Shown here: positions 8,188 through 17,308 of the stretch, one piece after another
Position numbering within the stretch: the stretch's first letter is position 1
Layout of the letters: the number at the start of each line of letters is the position of its first letter
Source of the DNA: Rathayibacter sp. VKM Ac-2754
GTDB lineage: Bacteria > Actinomycetota > Actinomycetes > Actinomycetales > Microbacteriaceae
Direction of reading: 5' to 3'
NCBI RefSeq assembly: GCF_009807095.1
Contig: NZ_WUCC01000011.1
Coordinates: forward strand, 41,528-105,527
DNA: 64,000 nucleotides
Made by a program: the position numbers and the translations under genes
The notes under the pieces: model-generated
Told to the model about the DNA's origin: nothing
Database searches by the model: none
The model's input: only the letters and a program-made list of their open reading frames with translations

Positions 8188-9425
8188 CCACGGTCCCCTT
8201 CACGTATCCGCGCAGCCAGGAGGCGTTCGCCCGCGCCTCGCGGGTCATCCCCGGCGGCGTCCCCGGTCACCTCGGCCCGGCCGGCGGCGGCATGATCCCG
8301 CGCTCGGCCTACCCGCTGTTCTCCGAGCGCGCCGAGGGCACGCGGTTCTGGGACCTCGACGGCAACGAGTACCTCGACTACATGTGCGGCTACGGGCCCA
8401 ACGTGCTCGGCTACGTCGACCCCGGCGTGACCGCCGCGGCGGCCGCGCAGACCGCGCACGAGGACGTGGTGTCGCTCCCCTCGACCGTGATGATCGACTT
8501 CGCCGAGCTGCTCGTCGACCAGGTGGCGAGCGCTGACTGGGCCTTCTTCGCCAAGAACGGCGGAGACGTCACCACGCTCGCGATCATGACCGCGCGGGCG
8601 GCGACGGGCCGGCAGCGCATCGTCATGATCTCGGGCTACTACCACGGGGTCGACCCGTGGTCGCAGAAGCTCGACTACCCGGGCGTCCTCCCGCAGGACG
8701 TCGAGGGCAACCTCGAGATCCCGTGGAACGACCTCGCCGCGTTGCGCGCCGTCTTCACCGAGCACCGGGGCGAGATCGCCGCCCTGATCGGGCAGCCCTA
8801 CATGCACGGCAACTTCGCCGACAACGAGCTGCCCGCCGAGGGGTACTGGCCCGCGGTGCGCGCGCTGTGCGACGAGTTCGGCGTCGTCCTGATCATCGAC
8901 GACGTCCGCGCCGGCTTCCGCCTCGACCTGGCCGGCAGCGACCACTACTACGGCTTCGAGGCCGACCTGATCTGCTTCTGCAAGGCGATCGCGAACGGCT
9001 ACAACGTCTCGGCGCTGTGCGGGAAGGAGAGCCTGCGGGCGACGGTCGGCGGCATCACCTACACCGGCAGCTACTGGATGAGCGCCGTGCCGTTCGCCGC
9101 GGGCATCGCGACGCAGCGCCGGCTCGTCGAGCTCGACGCCCCCCGGCTCTTCCGCGAGCTCGGCACCGAGCTCACGACCGGACTCGTCGACGTCGCGTCC
9201 TCGCACGGCCGCACCCTCGTCACCTCCGGCGAGCCCGCCCTGTTCTACCTGCGCCTCGTCGACGACGGCTCGCTGATGCTGCACCAGCAGTGGATCGCCC
9301 AGTGCGTGCGCCGCGGCGTCTTCTTCAGCTCTCACCACAACCACTTCGTCAACGCCGCGCTGACCTCGGCCGACATCGCGCGGACGCTCGACGTCGCCGA
9401 CGAGGCGTTCCGCGCGCTGGGGTGA
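8184..9425 (+). CDS. Class III PLP-dependent aminotransferase (GSA-aminomutase-like)
   Basis: 413-residue fold-type I PLP enzyme. It opens with the substrate-gate region (RVIPGGVPGHLGPAG), followed by DLDGNEYLDYMCGYGPNVLGY, the AKNGGDVT phosphate-binding loop, the SGYYHGVDPW motif and the cofactor Asp in IIDDVRAGFR. The Schiff-base lysine is in CKAIANGYNVSALCGK. It is closer to the glutamate-1-semialdehyde aminomutase group than to ornithine or GABA transaminases, but haem genes are absent nearby, so a secondary-metabolism or amino-alcohol role is more likely. Last gene of the SDR operon (ATGA overlap). Confidence 0.88.
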   Translation: MTTVPFTYPRSQEAFARASRVIPGGVPGHLGPAGGGMIPRSAYPLFSERAEGTRFWDLDGNEYLDYMCGYGPNVLGYVDPGVTAAAAAQTAHEDVVSLPSTVMIDFAELLVDQVASADWAFFAKNGGDVTTLAIMTARAATGRQRIVMISGYYHGVDPWSQKLDYPGVLPQDVEGNLEIPWNDLAALRAVFTEHRGEIAALIGQPYMHGNFADNELPAEGYWPAVRALCDEFGVVLIIDDVRAGFRLDLAGSDHYYGFEADLICFCKAIANGYNVSALCGKESLRATVGGITYTGSYWMSAVPFAAGIATQRRLVELDAPRLFRELGTELTTGLVDVASSHGRTLVTSGEPALFYLRLVDDGSLMLHQQWIAQCVRRGVFFSSHHNHFVNAALTSADIARTLDVADEAFRALG

Positions 9426-9462
9426 GGGCTAGCGCGCGGAACGACCTCAGGCCTTCTGCGAG

Positions 9463-10797
9463 TCAGAACTGCAGCAGGTTGTCGCGTAGCGTGCCGCCGG
9501 TGTACTCCTCGCGGATCAGACCGCGGCGCCGCAGAGCGGGTGCGAGACCGTCCGCCACCATCGCCATGTTGACGCGCGTGGTGGGCATGTACACCAGGAA
9601 CCCGTCACCGCCGATCTCGTCCATCAGCTCGCCCATCTTCGCCGCGACCGTGTCGGGGGATCCGATCAGCCCCATGTCCGAGACCTGGTGCGACTCCGAG
9701 ACCGCCTCGCGCAGAGTCCGGTCCTCGTAACCGCGGAACAGCTCGAGGATCGACGTGTGCTCGCCGTTCTGCTTCGAAAGGTCGATGTCCCTGACCAGGG
9801 TGTCCGGGTCGATGCCTCCGAAGTCGATGCGACCGCCCGAGGTGTACGACATGTTCCAGAGGTTGTACTCGATGCCCTTGTCGCTGCGCCGGTAGGCGGC
9901 GTAGGCGTCTGCAGCGGCCTGCGCCTCGGCATCGGTGGCACCCAGGATCGGGTTGATCAGGAACATGAACTTGACGGCGTCGGGGTCGCGACCGAGCTCG
10001 GCGACCCGCCGCCGCATGTCCTCCCGGTAGGCCCGACCGAGCGCTCCGGTCTTGACCATCGAGATCATGGTGTCGTCGTACTTCGCCGCGAGCTCTCGCC
10101 CCGCCGGCGAGCTGCCCGCCGAGCAGATGGGCACGAGTCCTTGCGGCCCGGGGATGGTGTTGAGCGGCCCGCGCGACCGGAAGTAGGTCCCCTCGAAGTC
10201 GATCGGCTCCACCTTGGTGTGGTCGGCGTAGATCCCGGCCTCGCCGTCGGCGATCACGGCTCCGGGCTTCCACGAGGTCTGTAGCTGCTGCACGACCTCG
10301 GTCCACTCCATCGCCATCGTGTAGCGCTCATCGTGCTCGAGGTGACGCTCGTAGCCGAAGTTCTGCGCGACCCGGTCGGTGACGCTCGTGACGACGTTCA
10401 TCCCCACCCGCCCCTCGGTCAAGTGGTCCAGCGTCGTGAACAGGCGCGCCGCGAGGTACGGCGGGTACTGGATGGTCGACACGGTCGGCACGATGCCGAT
10501 GTGCTTGGTGGCCTGCGTCATCAGAGGAACGAGCGGCATCGGGTCGTTCTTGGGAGCCATGAAGCCGCGTCGGAGGCTGGTGTCCGCGCTGCCGTTGTAG
10601 CTGTCCTCGACCATGGCGGTGTCCTCGATGAGGATGTAGTCGAAGCCGGCCCGCTCGAGGCTCGTGGCCAGGTCGATGTGGATGCCCGGCTTCATCCATT
10701 CGGAGGCGCCGTTCCCGGCCCAGGGGCCGTCGCCGTTCGTCGAGCTCCACGCGTGGATGCCGAAGCCGTCGCCGAGGAACCAAGCGAGATGAAACAT
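9463..10797 (-). CDS. Flavin-dependent monooxygenase, LLM family (NtaA/SnaA/DszA type)
   Basis: 444 residues, matching the NtaA/SnaA/SoxA branch of the luciferase-like superfamily: FMNH2-dependent oxygenases acting on chelators, sulfones, pristinamycin and similar compounds. Signatures include the opening AWFLGDG-FG-HAW, the long ERAGFDYILIEDT segment, TVSTIQYPPYLAARLFTTLDHLTEGR around residue 105-130, and GMNVVTSVTDRVAQNFG. GGAG lies 5 nt before the ATG. It is the last gene of the ABC-importer operon (55 nt after the second ATPase), so the imported compound is likely its substrate. A separate flavin reductase is not present in the window. Confidence 0.92.
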   Translation of the reverse strand: MFHLAWFLGDGFGIHAWSSTNGDGPWAGNGASEWMKPGIHIDLATSLERAGFDYILIEDTAMVEDSYNGSADTSLRRGFMAPKNDPMPLVPLMTQATKHIGIVPTVSTIQYPPYLAARLFTTLDHLTEGRVGMNVVTSVTDRVAQNFGYERHLEHDERYTMAMEWTEVVQQLQTSWKPGAVIADGEAGIYADHTKVEPIDFEGTYFRSRGPLNTIPGPQGLVPICSAGSSPAGRELAAKYDDTMISMVKTGALGRAYREDMRRRVAELGRDPDAVKFMFLINPILGATDAEAQAAADAYAAYRRSDKGIEYNLWNMSYTSGGRIDFGGIDPDTLVRDIDLSKQNGEHTSILELFRGYEDRTLREAVSESHQVSDMGLIGSPDTVAAKMGELMDEIGGDGFLVYMPTTRVNMAMVADGLAPALRRRGLIREEYTGGTLRDNLLQF

Positions 10798-10852
10798 GTG
10801 AACTCCAGAGATGTGTGGGTGGATCGGGGATGCGGATGCCGCGACGAGCGGC

Positions 10853-11650
10853 TCAGGCCCGGGTCTCGAGGGCCGTGTAGGCGCCGACGAGCTGGGACGT
10901 GTAGGGGTGGGCGGGGTTCGTGATCACCTCGTGGGTGCGGCCGGCCTCGACGACAGTGCCCGAGTGCATGACGACGAGCTCCGAGGTGAGGAACGCGGTC
11001 GCGGGGAGTCCGTGCGAGACGAAGAGCAGCCCCGCACCGTGGTCCTCCGAGTAGCGCTTGAGGAGGTTCAGGACGACGCCCTGCACCGAGACGTCGAGTG
11101 CACTGACCGCCTCGTCGCACACGAGGAGCCCGGGACGCACGACGAGCGCCCGTGCGATCGCCATCCGCTGCCGCTGACCCCCCGACAGCGCCGAGGGGTA
11201 GCGGTCGACGAGGGACGGGTCGATCTCGAGCTCGGCCGTGATCGCGTCGATCGCGCTGTCGGCGCCGGCGCGGTCGAGGCCGCTGAGGATCTGCGCGGGG
11301 ACGCGCAGCGACTCTCGGATGCGCGACTTCGGATCGAAGGTCGAGGTGGTGTCCTGAGCGATCAGCTGCACGCGCCGTCGGTACTCGAGACGTCCTGCGC
11401 GGGTCGAGAGGAGCGAGGCGAGATCCGTCCCGTCGACCGTCACGGTGCCGCTCGTCGCACGCTCGAGGCCGGTGATGATCTTCGCCATCGTCGACTTGCC
11501 CGAGCCCGATTCGCCGACGATGCCGACGCGTGCTCCCGCGTCGACGGCGAAGCTCACGTCGTCGACGGCGGTCGTGCTCCGGTACTCCTTGCGGACGTGC
11601 GAGCACTCGATCCGCACACCGGAGGGGCTCGGCGCGGAGACGGCGCTCAC
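10853..11650 (-). CDS. ABC importer ATPase, DppF-like
   Basis: 265-residue nucleotide-binding subunit of a peptide/nickel/opine-type ABC importer. Walker A GESGSGKS near residue 40, Q loop LIAQD, signature LSGGQRQRMAIARAL, Walker B LLVCDEAVSALD and switch His in LFVSHG. The oligopeptide-type C-terminus (NPAHPYTSQLVGAY) is present. The GTG start at 11650 overlaps the upstream stop as GTGA; the longer in-frame extension is arginine-rich shadow. Partners are the second ATPase, two permeases and the solute-binding protein encoded just upstream. Confidence 0.92.
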   Translation of the reverse strand: MSAVSAPSPSGVRIECSHVRKEYRSTTAVDDVSFAVDAGARVGIVGESGSGKSTMAKIITGLERATSGTVTVDGTDLASLLSTRAGRLEYRRRVQLIAQDTTSTFDPKSRIRESLRVPAQILSGLDRAGADSAIDAITAELEIDPSLVDRYPSALSGGQRQRMAIARALVVRPGLLVCDEAVSALDVSVQGVVLNLLKRYSEDHGAGLLFVSHGLPATAFLTSELVVMHSGTVVEAGRTHEVITNPAHPYTSQLVGAYTALETRA

Positions 11651-12504
11651 GCCGCCGCTCCAGCTACCGACTCGAGCGTGGGGAGGCGATCGAGCCCCGC
11701 AGAGGCGAGCGTGGGCACGCACTGCACGAGTCCGCGCGTGTAGGGGTGCTGCGCCCGGTCGAGGTCGGTCGAGGCGAGAGTCTCGACGATCCTGCCGCGA
11801 TGCATCACCACGACCACATCGGTGAACCTGCGGCACAGCGCGATGTCGTGGGTGACCATCAGCACAGCTGTCCCCTCGCGCTGCGCGAGATCCACCATGA
11901 GCTCCATCGCCACCACCGCGAGCGAAGCGTCGAGTGCGCTGGTCGGCTCGTCGGCGATCAGGAGGCTCGGCTTCGAGGACAGCGCGATCGCCATCATGAC
12001 GCGCTGCCGCATCCCTCCCGAGAGCTGGTGCGGACGGTCGTGCATCACCCGCTCCGGCTCGGTGATCCCGACCTCGCGGAGCCAGGCGACGGCCTCGAGC
12101 CTGGCCTGCTTCATCGACATCGCGCGCACACCTCGGAGCACCGCGGTGAGCTGACTGCCGATCGTCCAGACCGGGTCGAGGGAGGACATGGCGTCCTGGA
12201 ACACCATCGAGAGCCCGGGAGTGCGGCGCGGGATCCGCTCCGGCGTCCCGATCTCGAAGGTCCGCTCGAGCGGGCGCCCGTCGAGCAGGAGGGTCTCGGC
12301 GGTCACCTGTCCCGCCAGCGGATCGATGAACCCGCCTATCGCGTTCCCGAGGCTGGTCTTGCCGGATCCCGACTCACCGACGATCGCCACCCGCTGGCCG
12401 CGGTGGACCACGAGGTCGGCGTCCTCGACGGCGGTCACGGAGCCGTAGGAGACCCGCAGTCCGCGTACGTCGAGCAGAGGGCCGTCGTGCTCGGGCGCGT
12501 TCAT
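11647..12504 (-). CDS. ABC importer ATPase, DppD-like
   Basis: 285 residues. Walker A GESGSGKT, Q loop MVFQDAMSSLDPV (the oligopeptide-type 'DP' motif), signature LSGGMRQRVMMAIAL, Walker B LLIADEPTSALD, switch His in MVTHDIAL, and the OppD-type tail AQHPYTRGLVQCVPTL. ATG at 12504 overlaps the stop of the solute-binding protein gene as ATGA. Works as a heterodimer with the following ATPase at the inner face of the membrane. Confidence 0.93.
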   Translation of the reverse strand: MNAPEHDGPLLDVRGLRVSYGSVTAVEDADLVVHRGQRVAIVGESGSGKTSLGNAIGGFIDPLAGQVTAETLLLDGRPLERTFEIGTPERIPRRTPGLSMVFQDAMSSLDPVWTIGSQLTAVLRGVRAMSMKQARLEAVAWLREVGITEPERVMHDRPHQLSGGMRQRVMMAIALSSKPSLLIADEPTSALDASLAVVAMELMVDLAQREGTAVLMVTHDIALCRRFTDVVVVMHRGRIVETLASTDLDRAQHPYTRGLVQCVPTLASAGLDRLPTLESVAGAAA

Positions 12505-14123
12505 CCGGCGACCGCCAGCTCGGAGTAGTCGATCACGTTGTCGCTGCGGAACGCATAGCCGTCGACGTCGCTCGCGAAGGCGTTCAGGGGCTGGACGTAG
12601 CCGATGTAGATCGTCGGCATCTCGGACTGCAGGACTCGCTGGGCCGAGTTCCACTCCGCGCCCGCCTCCGAACCCAGTGGGTCGCCGGCTGCGTTCCCCG
12701 CGGTGATCGCGTCGTTGAGCGCGGCGTCGTCGAAGTCGGGCCAGTTGATGGGCGAGCCGGGCGTGTAGAAGAGCGACAGCACGTAGGGCGGCGACTGCAC
12801 GACTGCGTAGTCGCGGCCCATCGAGGCCTGGAAGGACTTGGCAGCGAGCCCCTCCTGGAACGCAGCCGAGTTGACCGGGTCGATGGTGATCTCGAAGCCG
12901 GCGGCGCGAGCGGCCGTCTGGATCTGCACGGCGGTCTCCTGCAGGTCGGGCACTGCGTTGTTCACCGTGAGGGTGAACTCCACCGGGTTGTCCGGCGAGT
13001 AGCCCGCCTCCGCGAGCAGTGCCGTGGCCGTCGCGACATCGGTCGTGTTCGCCTCCAGGCCGTCGCCGCTGAACCCGGGAGCGGAGGCGTCGAGGATGGT
13101 CGAGATCGGGCTGAGCCGGTCCTGGTAGACGTCGCTCATGATCTGCTCGTAGGGGATCGCCGCCGCGAGCGCTCGGCGCACCCGCACGTCGTCGAAGGGC
13201 GCGGCCGTGGTCAGCAGCGGCATGTATACGAAGGCATTCGTCGGGACCGTGAAGACCTGGGCCGACCCGTCGCTCGCGAGCGCGGCCTGATCGGCGGGGC
13301 GCAGCTGGGTGGCGATCTGAGCGTCTCCGCTCGAGACGAGGTTGCTGCGCTGGCCGGCATCGGCCACGACCCGCTGCACGATGCGCTTCACCGCCGGTTC
13401 CCCGAGCGCGAATCCGGGGTTCGCCTCGTAGACCATCTGCTCGCCGGGCGTGTAGTCGCTCAGCGAGTAGGCGCCGAAGCCGTAGTTCGCATTGGTCTGC
13501 GACCAGGTGACGGCGTACGGGTCGTCGTCGGTCGCGTGCTCCTTCAGCGCGGTCGAGTCGTAGATGTTGTAGGGAGTGTTCGCCAGAAGGGACAGCAGAG
13601 TGAAGCCGTAGCCGGGCTCGGCCACGGTGAACTGCACGGTGTCGTCATCGACCTTCGTCACCTGATCGGGACTGGTCAGCGAGGGGGCGCTGATGAACGC
13701 GACGATGCTCGTCTCGACTTCGAACTTGCGCTCGATGGAGAAGACGACGTCATCAGCGGTGAGGGTGTTGCCCGCGGTGCTGACCGCGTCGGTGTTGAGA
13801 TCGAAGGTGTACGTCAGCTGGTCGTCGCTCACCTCGTAGCTCTCCGCGAGCACGGGCTCGAAGTCGTACAGGTCCTGGTGGACCGACTCGCCCTCGGAGC
13901 CGTCGATGTAGGGGTTCTTGATGAGGGTCGCACCGGTGTTCATGAAGAACTCGGCCGCCTCGTATCCCGTGGCGCTGGTCTCGTAGCTGAAGCTCGAGGG
14001 CTGTGCGGCGGTGACGATGACGAAGGTGTCCGCGGCGGTGGATCCTCCTGAGCAGCCGCTCAGGACGAGGGCCGCTGCCGCAACGACTGCGACGGAGGCG
14101 AGAGGGCGGGAAGGACGGTGCAT
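12501..14123 (-). CDS. ABC importer solute-binding lipoprotein, family 5
   Basis: 540 residues with a lipoprotein signal peptide (lipobox VLSGC at residues ~21-25), anchored outside the membrane. The mature part has the SBP_bac_5 pattern: YEASEFFMNTGATLIK-like N-lobe start, LAESYEVSDDQLTYTFDL, TADDVVFSIERKFE, and FDDVRVRRALAAAIPYEQI. It is the substrate-determining part of the importer. Family 5 proteins bind peptides, nickel chelates, opines or oligosaccharides; ligand cannot be read off here. GGAG lies upstream of the ATG. Confidence 0.93.
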   Translation of the reverse strand: MHRPSRPLASVAVVAAAALVLSGCSGGSTAADTFVIVTAAQPSSFSYETSATGYEAAEFFMNTGATLIKNPYIDGSEGESVHQDLYDFEPVLAESYEVSDDQLTYTFDLNTDAVSTAGNTLTADDVVFSIERKFEVETSIVAFISAPSLTSPDQVTKVDDDTVQFTVAEPGYGFTLLSLLANTPYNIYDSTALKEHATDDDPYAVTWSQTNANYGFGAYSLSDYTPGEQMVYEANPGFALGEPAVKRIVQRVVADAGQRSNLVSSGDAQIATQLRPADQAALASDGSAQVFTVPTNAFVYMPLLTTAAPFDDVRVRRALAAAIPYEQIMSDVYQDRLSPISTILDASAPGFSGDGLEANTTDVATATALLAEAGYSPDNPVEFTLTVNNAVPDLQETAVQIQTAARAAGFEITIDPVNSAAFQEGLAAKSFQASMGRDYAVVQSPPYVLSLFYTPGSPINWPDFDDAALNDAITAGNAAGDPLGSEAGAEWNSAQRVLQSEMPTIYIGYVQPLNAFASDVDGYAFRSDNVIDYSELAVAG

Positions 14124-14174
14124 GAGGACTCCAGTTCGTGCGGCGCGAGCGGGGCGGGATTCGGGAGGGGCGGT

Positions 14175-15071
14175 TCAGCGTCGGGGGCGGCCCGGTGGAT
14201 CCGTCAGGGCCGCCACGAAGAGGGATGCGGCCCAGACGCTGAACGCCAGTGCGACCGCAGGGAACAGGACGGGCCACCAGCGGCCGACAGCGGCATCGGG
14301 AGCGCCGAGGGCGAGCATGGAGCCCCACTCCGCGGTCGGCACGGGGATGCCGACGCCGAGGAATCCGAGTGCCGCGCTGAAGATGATCGCCATCCCGAAG
14401 ACCGAGGACGAGTTCTCGATCGCGGGTCCGGCGGAGTTGCGCAGAATGTGCCGGATCAGGATCCGACGCTCAGACTCGCCGGACATCCGAGCGGCGTCCA
14501 CGTAGCCGTCCGATCGTGTCCGCAGCACCTCGGTCCGGGTCAGTCGCGCCTGGAACGGGAGCAGCACCACCGCGAGGGAGAGGGTGATCACCATGGCGTT
14601 GCGGCCGAAGAAGGAGACGACGACCAGCCCCGCGATCATCACCGGGATCGCCTGCACCAGGTCTACCGCGCGGCCGAGGAGGCGGGCCGCGAAGCCGAGC
14701 AGGCCCCGCCCCGCGTCGTACATGCCCGACACCAGGCCGATCGCGATGCCGCCCAGCGTCGCGACCGCCGTCACGACGAGCGCGATGGCGACGTCGAGCT
14801 GGAAGGCCGTGAGCGTGCGACTCAGGACGTCCAGGCCGTTCGAGTCGGTACCGGCGAGGTGCTCGGCCGAGGGCGCCTGCGAGTTGGGCCCGACGACCTC
14901 CGTCGCGCTCAGCGGGGCGAGCGACGGGCCCGCGACAGCGAGGATCAGCACGAGTGCGAAAGGTGCGAGGCGCAGGGCGACCGAGACCTTGTGCGGTAGG
15001 ACACGGCGACGCTCGCTCCGAGGGACGCGAGGCAGCACCGGATCGGTGACGACGGGGGTGTGCAGCGACAT
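14175..15071 (-). CDS. ABC importer permease, DppC-like
   Basis: 298 residues with six predicted helices, the first at about residues 27-45. The EAA-type coupling loop (DAARMSGESERRILIRHILRN) and the substrate-facing GTDSNGLDVLSR segment before the second helix are typical of DppC/OppC. ATG at 15071 overlaps the upstream permease stop as TGATG, which is why the longer arginine-rich extension is rejected. A Gly/Pro-rich C-terminus ends at the membrane. Confidence 0.92.
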   Translation of the reverse strand: MSLHTPVVTDPVLPRVPRSERRRVLPHKVSVALRLAPFALVLILAVAGPSLAPLSATEVVGPNSQAPSAEHLAGTDSNGLDVLSRTLTAFQLDVAIALVVTAVATLGGIAIGLVSGMYDAGRGLLGFAARLLGRAVDLVQAIPVMIAGLVVVSFFGRNAMVITLSLAVVLLPFQARLTRTEVLRTRSDGYVDAARMSGESERRILIRHILRNSAGPAIENSSSVFGMAIIFSAALGFLGVGIPVPTAEWGSMLALGAPDAAVGRWWPVLFPAVALAFSVWAASLFVAALTDPPGRPRR

Positions 15072-16204
15072 CAGCGCGCACCCCCGATCGCGACGGAGCG
15101 CCGACGGGGATCGAGCAGCCCGACGGCAACGTCGCTCAGCAGGTAGATCGCGAGACACATCGCGGCTGTGACCACGAGGAAGGAGCGCAGCGCGAAGACG
15201 TCGGAGGAGTTGACGGCGTCGACGGCGTACTGCCCGAGTCCGCCGAGACCGAACAGCGCCTCGAGCACCACCGCGCCGCCGAGCAGGAGCCCGAAGAGCA
15301 TGCCGAGCATCGGGACGGCGGTCGGCAGCGCCCGCCGGTAGATGCTCGCGAGGACTGTGCGGCGCCTCGCGCCCGAGGCGATCCTGAACCGCGTCGCCGG
15401 ATCGTCGATCGCGGTGTCGAGCCCCACGATGAGGGTCTTCATCAGGATCGGCGTGTGGGCGACCACCATCACGATGACCGGCAGGACCAGGTGCTCGGCA
15501 CCCGACTGCGCCGCCGGCAGATCTCCGACCAGTAGTGCATCGAGGATCGGGAACCCTGTGGTCCGCGGCGGCGAGATCAGCGCCGGGTCCAGTCGGCCGC
15601 TCGGCGCGGGTGCCCAGTGCAGCACGGCGTAGAAGACGAAGAGGAAGGCGATCCCGATGACGTACTCGGGCAGCGCACCCGCTGACCGCGCGTACGAGGT
15701 GAGCACCCGGGCAGCGCGCGTCGCTCGATGAGTCACCGCGTAATGGGAGAGCAGCATCGCGACGACACAGGCCAGCACCAGCCCGCTGAGCACCAGCTCG
15801 AGGGTCGCCGGAATCCGTGTCGCGAAATCGTCGGCGACGGGTCGGCCGGTCGCGATCGACGTGCCCAGGTCGAGCGAGAGGAGCTGTCCGAGGTAGGCGA
15901 TGAACTGCTCCGGCCAGGGGCGGTCGAGACCGTAGGCGGCGCGCGCCGCCTCGAGCTCGGCGCCTGTCAGCCTGCCGCCCGTCGCCGTCACCACAGGGTC
16001 TCCCGGGATGAGCTGAACGAGGAAGAAGGCGAGCACGACGAAGGCCGCGAGGTTCGCGATCGTCAGGCCGAGAGGTCGGAGGATCCAGGCGCCGGGACGA
16101 GAACGGCCCGTCCGGCTGCCTCTCTGCTTCGCCGCTGCCGGTGTCGGCTCGGGGGTCGCGGGTGCAGTGGTCAGGGGCACCGCACGTGGTGGGGCGACGC
16201 TCAT
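15071..16204 (-). CDS. ABC importer permease, DppB-like
   Basis: 377 residues, somewhat long because of a ~45-residue Pro/Ala/Thr-rich cytoplasmic leader (MSVAPPRAVPLTTAPATPEP onward). The first helix is followed by the DppB signature FFLVQLIPGDPVV and YGLDRPWPEQF; the coupling loop is ASGARRRTVLASIYRRALP. AGGAGGAG precedes the ATG. First gene of the six-gene import/oxidation operon, divergent from the GntR/UTRA gene. Confidence 0.92.
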   Translation of the reverse strand: MSVAPPRAVPLTTAPATPEPTPAAAKQRGSRTGRSRPGAWILRPLGLTIANLAAFVVLAFFLVQLIPGDPVVTATGGRLTGAELEAARAAYGLDRPWPEQFIAYLGQLLSLDLGTSIATGRPVADDFATRIPATLELVLSGLVLACVVAMLLSHYAVTHRATRAARVLTSYARSAGALPEYVIGIAFLFVFYAVLHWAPAPSGRLDPALISPPRTTGFPILDALLVGDLPAAQSGAEHLVLPVIVMVVAHTPILMKTLIVGLDTAIDDPATRFRIASGARRRTVLASIYRRALPTAVPMLGMLFGLLLGGAVVLEALFGLGGLGQYAVDAVNSSDVFALRSFLVVTAAMCLAIYLLSDVAVGLLDPRRRSVAIGGAR

Positions 16205-16522
16205 CGTCTCCTCCTGTCCTCCTCCGCCGCCGCGCGATCGGGCATCAGGATTCGGTGAGCATCCGGATGCTCGGCGACGAGTCGTGCTCTCATGGTGGCG
16301 GCCGGATGTTTCGCAGCCCGCACCGGTCCGTTAACGCCCATTGCGCGAGCTGGAGGTGCTCTCACTCGTTCGGAAAACCCTGTTCAAGGCGCCTTTCGGC
16401 CGGGTGTTACGCCGATCAGTCGTTCCGCGGATCTGCGACGGGCGGCACGCGGATCACACGTTCGTGGGGAGGACTACGCTGTCCCCACCCCAGTCGCTTC
16501 CCCTGCCCTCCGAGGAGAGTCC
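16205..16522. promoter_or_regulatory. Divergent control region with a perfect 16-bp palindrome
   Basis: 318 bp without a gene, between the importer operon and its likely regulator. GAGCATCCGGATGCTC (16257-16272) is a perfect palindrome 53 nt upstream of the permease ATG and is the strongest operator candidate. On the plus strand, TACGCT (16475-16480) could be the -10 of the regulator gene, giving a short leader containing GAGGAG. I see no further repeat of the palindrome in the window. Confidence 0.5.
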
Positions 16523-17290
16523 ATGAGCGGAACGCCCCGCGAGCACCCCAGGGCCAAGGGCGGCTCCGCGCGCGGTCGGCAGATGAGCGCGAGCAGGGTG
16601 CGCGACCTCATCAGCGCCTCCATCAGGGACGGCCACCTCGATCCCGACGAGCCCCTCGCCGAAGAGCATCTGATGACGCTCTTCGCCGCGAGCAGGGGCT
16701 CGGTACGGGCGGCGCTCTCGCAGTTGCGCGACACCGGGTTCGTCCAGCGCAGACCCCGGATCGGAACGCGGGCGACCGGGATCGGCTTCGTCCTCCCGCT
16801 CGCCGACATCGACTCCGCCACGCAGTACCCCGACGGGGTCGTGGACCGCAGTGGCGCCCACGTGACGATCGCGATCACCGAGGAGCGCGAGGTGCCGGTC
16901 TTCCCCCTTGTGGAGCAGCGGCTCGGTCTCGTCGATCCGACCGTGCGCATGGTCGAGAACACGTTCGCCGCCGAAGGAGAGGTGGTGGGCGTGCGCACGG
17001 CGTACTACTCGACCTCGTACCGGTTCGATCCGAGGGAGATCCGTGGCCCCCTCAGCATGCGGGAGATCATCGAGCAGTACTTCCGGGAGGAGACCGGTGC
17101 GGTTCACGTCCAGATCGGAGCGGACCAGGCCGATGCTCACACGGCGAGGCTGCTGGGAGTCTCGGAGGGGACCCCGCTGATCCTCCGTGAGATGACGTAC
17201 GTCACTCCGACCGGTTCGGCTATCCAGATCGTGTTCGATCGCTATCGGGGCGACCGGGTCCGTCTCGATGCGACCGCTGTCGTCGACTGA
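16523..17290 (+). CDS. GntR-family regulator with UTRA effector domain
   Basis: 255 residues. An N-terminal winged helix-turn-helix (residues ~20-85: VRDLISASIRDGHLDPDEPL, MTLFAASRGSVRAALSQL) is followed by a UTRA domain (residues ~100-250) ending YVTPTGSAIQIVFDRYRGDRV, the usual final strand of HutC-type regulators. ATG chosen at 16523 with GAGGAG upstream. By position it should control the divergent importer/monooxygenase operon, with the imported compound or a product as effector. The recognition helix is slightly atypical (RGSVRAALSQ), so binding sites cannot be predicted. Confidence 0.9.
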   Translation: MSGTPREHPRAKGGSARGRQMSASRVRDLISASIRDGHLDPDEPLAEEHLMTLFAASRGSVRAALSQLRDTGFVQRRPRIGTRATGIGFVLPLADIDSATQYPDGVVDRSGAHVTIAITEEREVPVFPLVEQRLGLVDPTVRMVENTFAAEGEVVGVRTAYYSTSYRFDPREIRGPLSMREIIEQYFREETGAVHVQIGADQADAHTARLLGVSEGTPLILREMTYVTPTGSAIQIVFDRYRGDRVRLDATAVVD

Positions 17291-17308
17291 GCCGGTCCGC
17301 GAGGCGGC

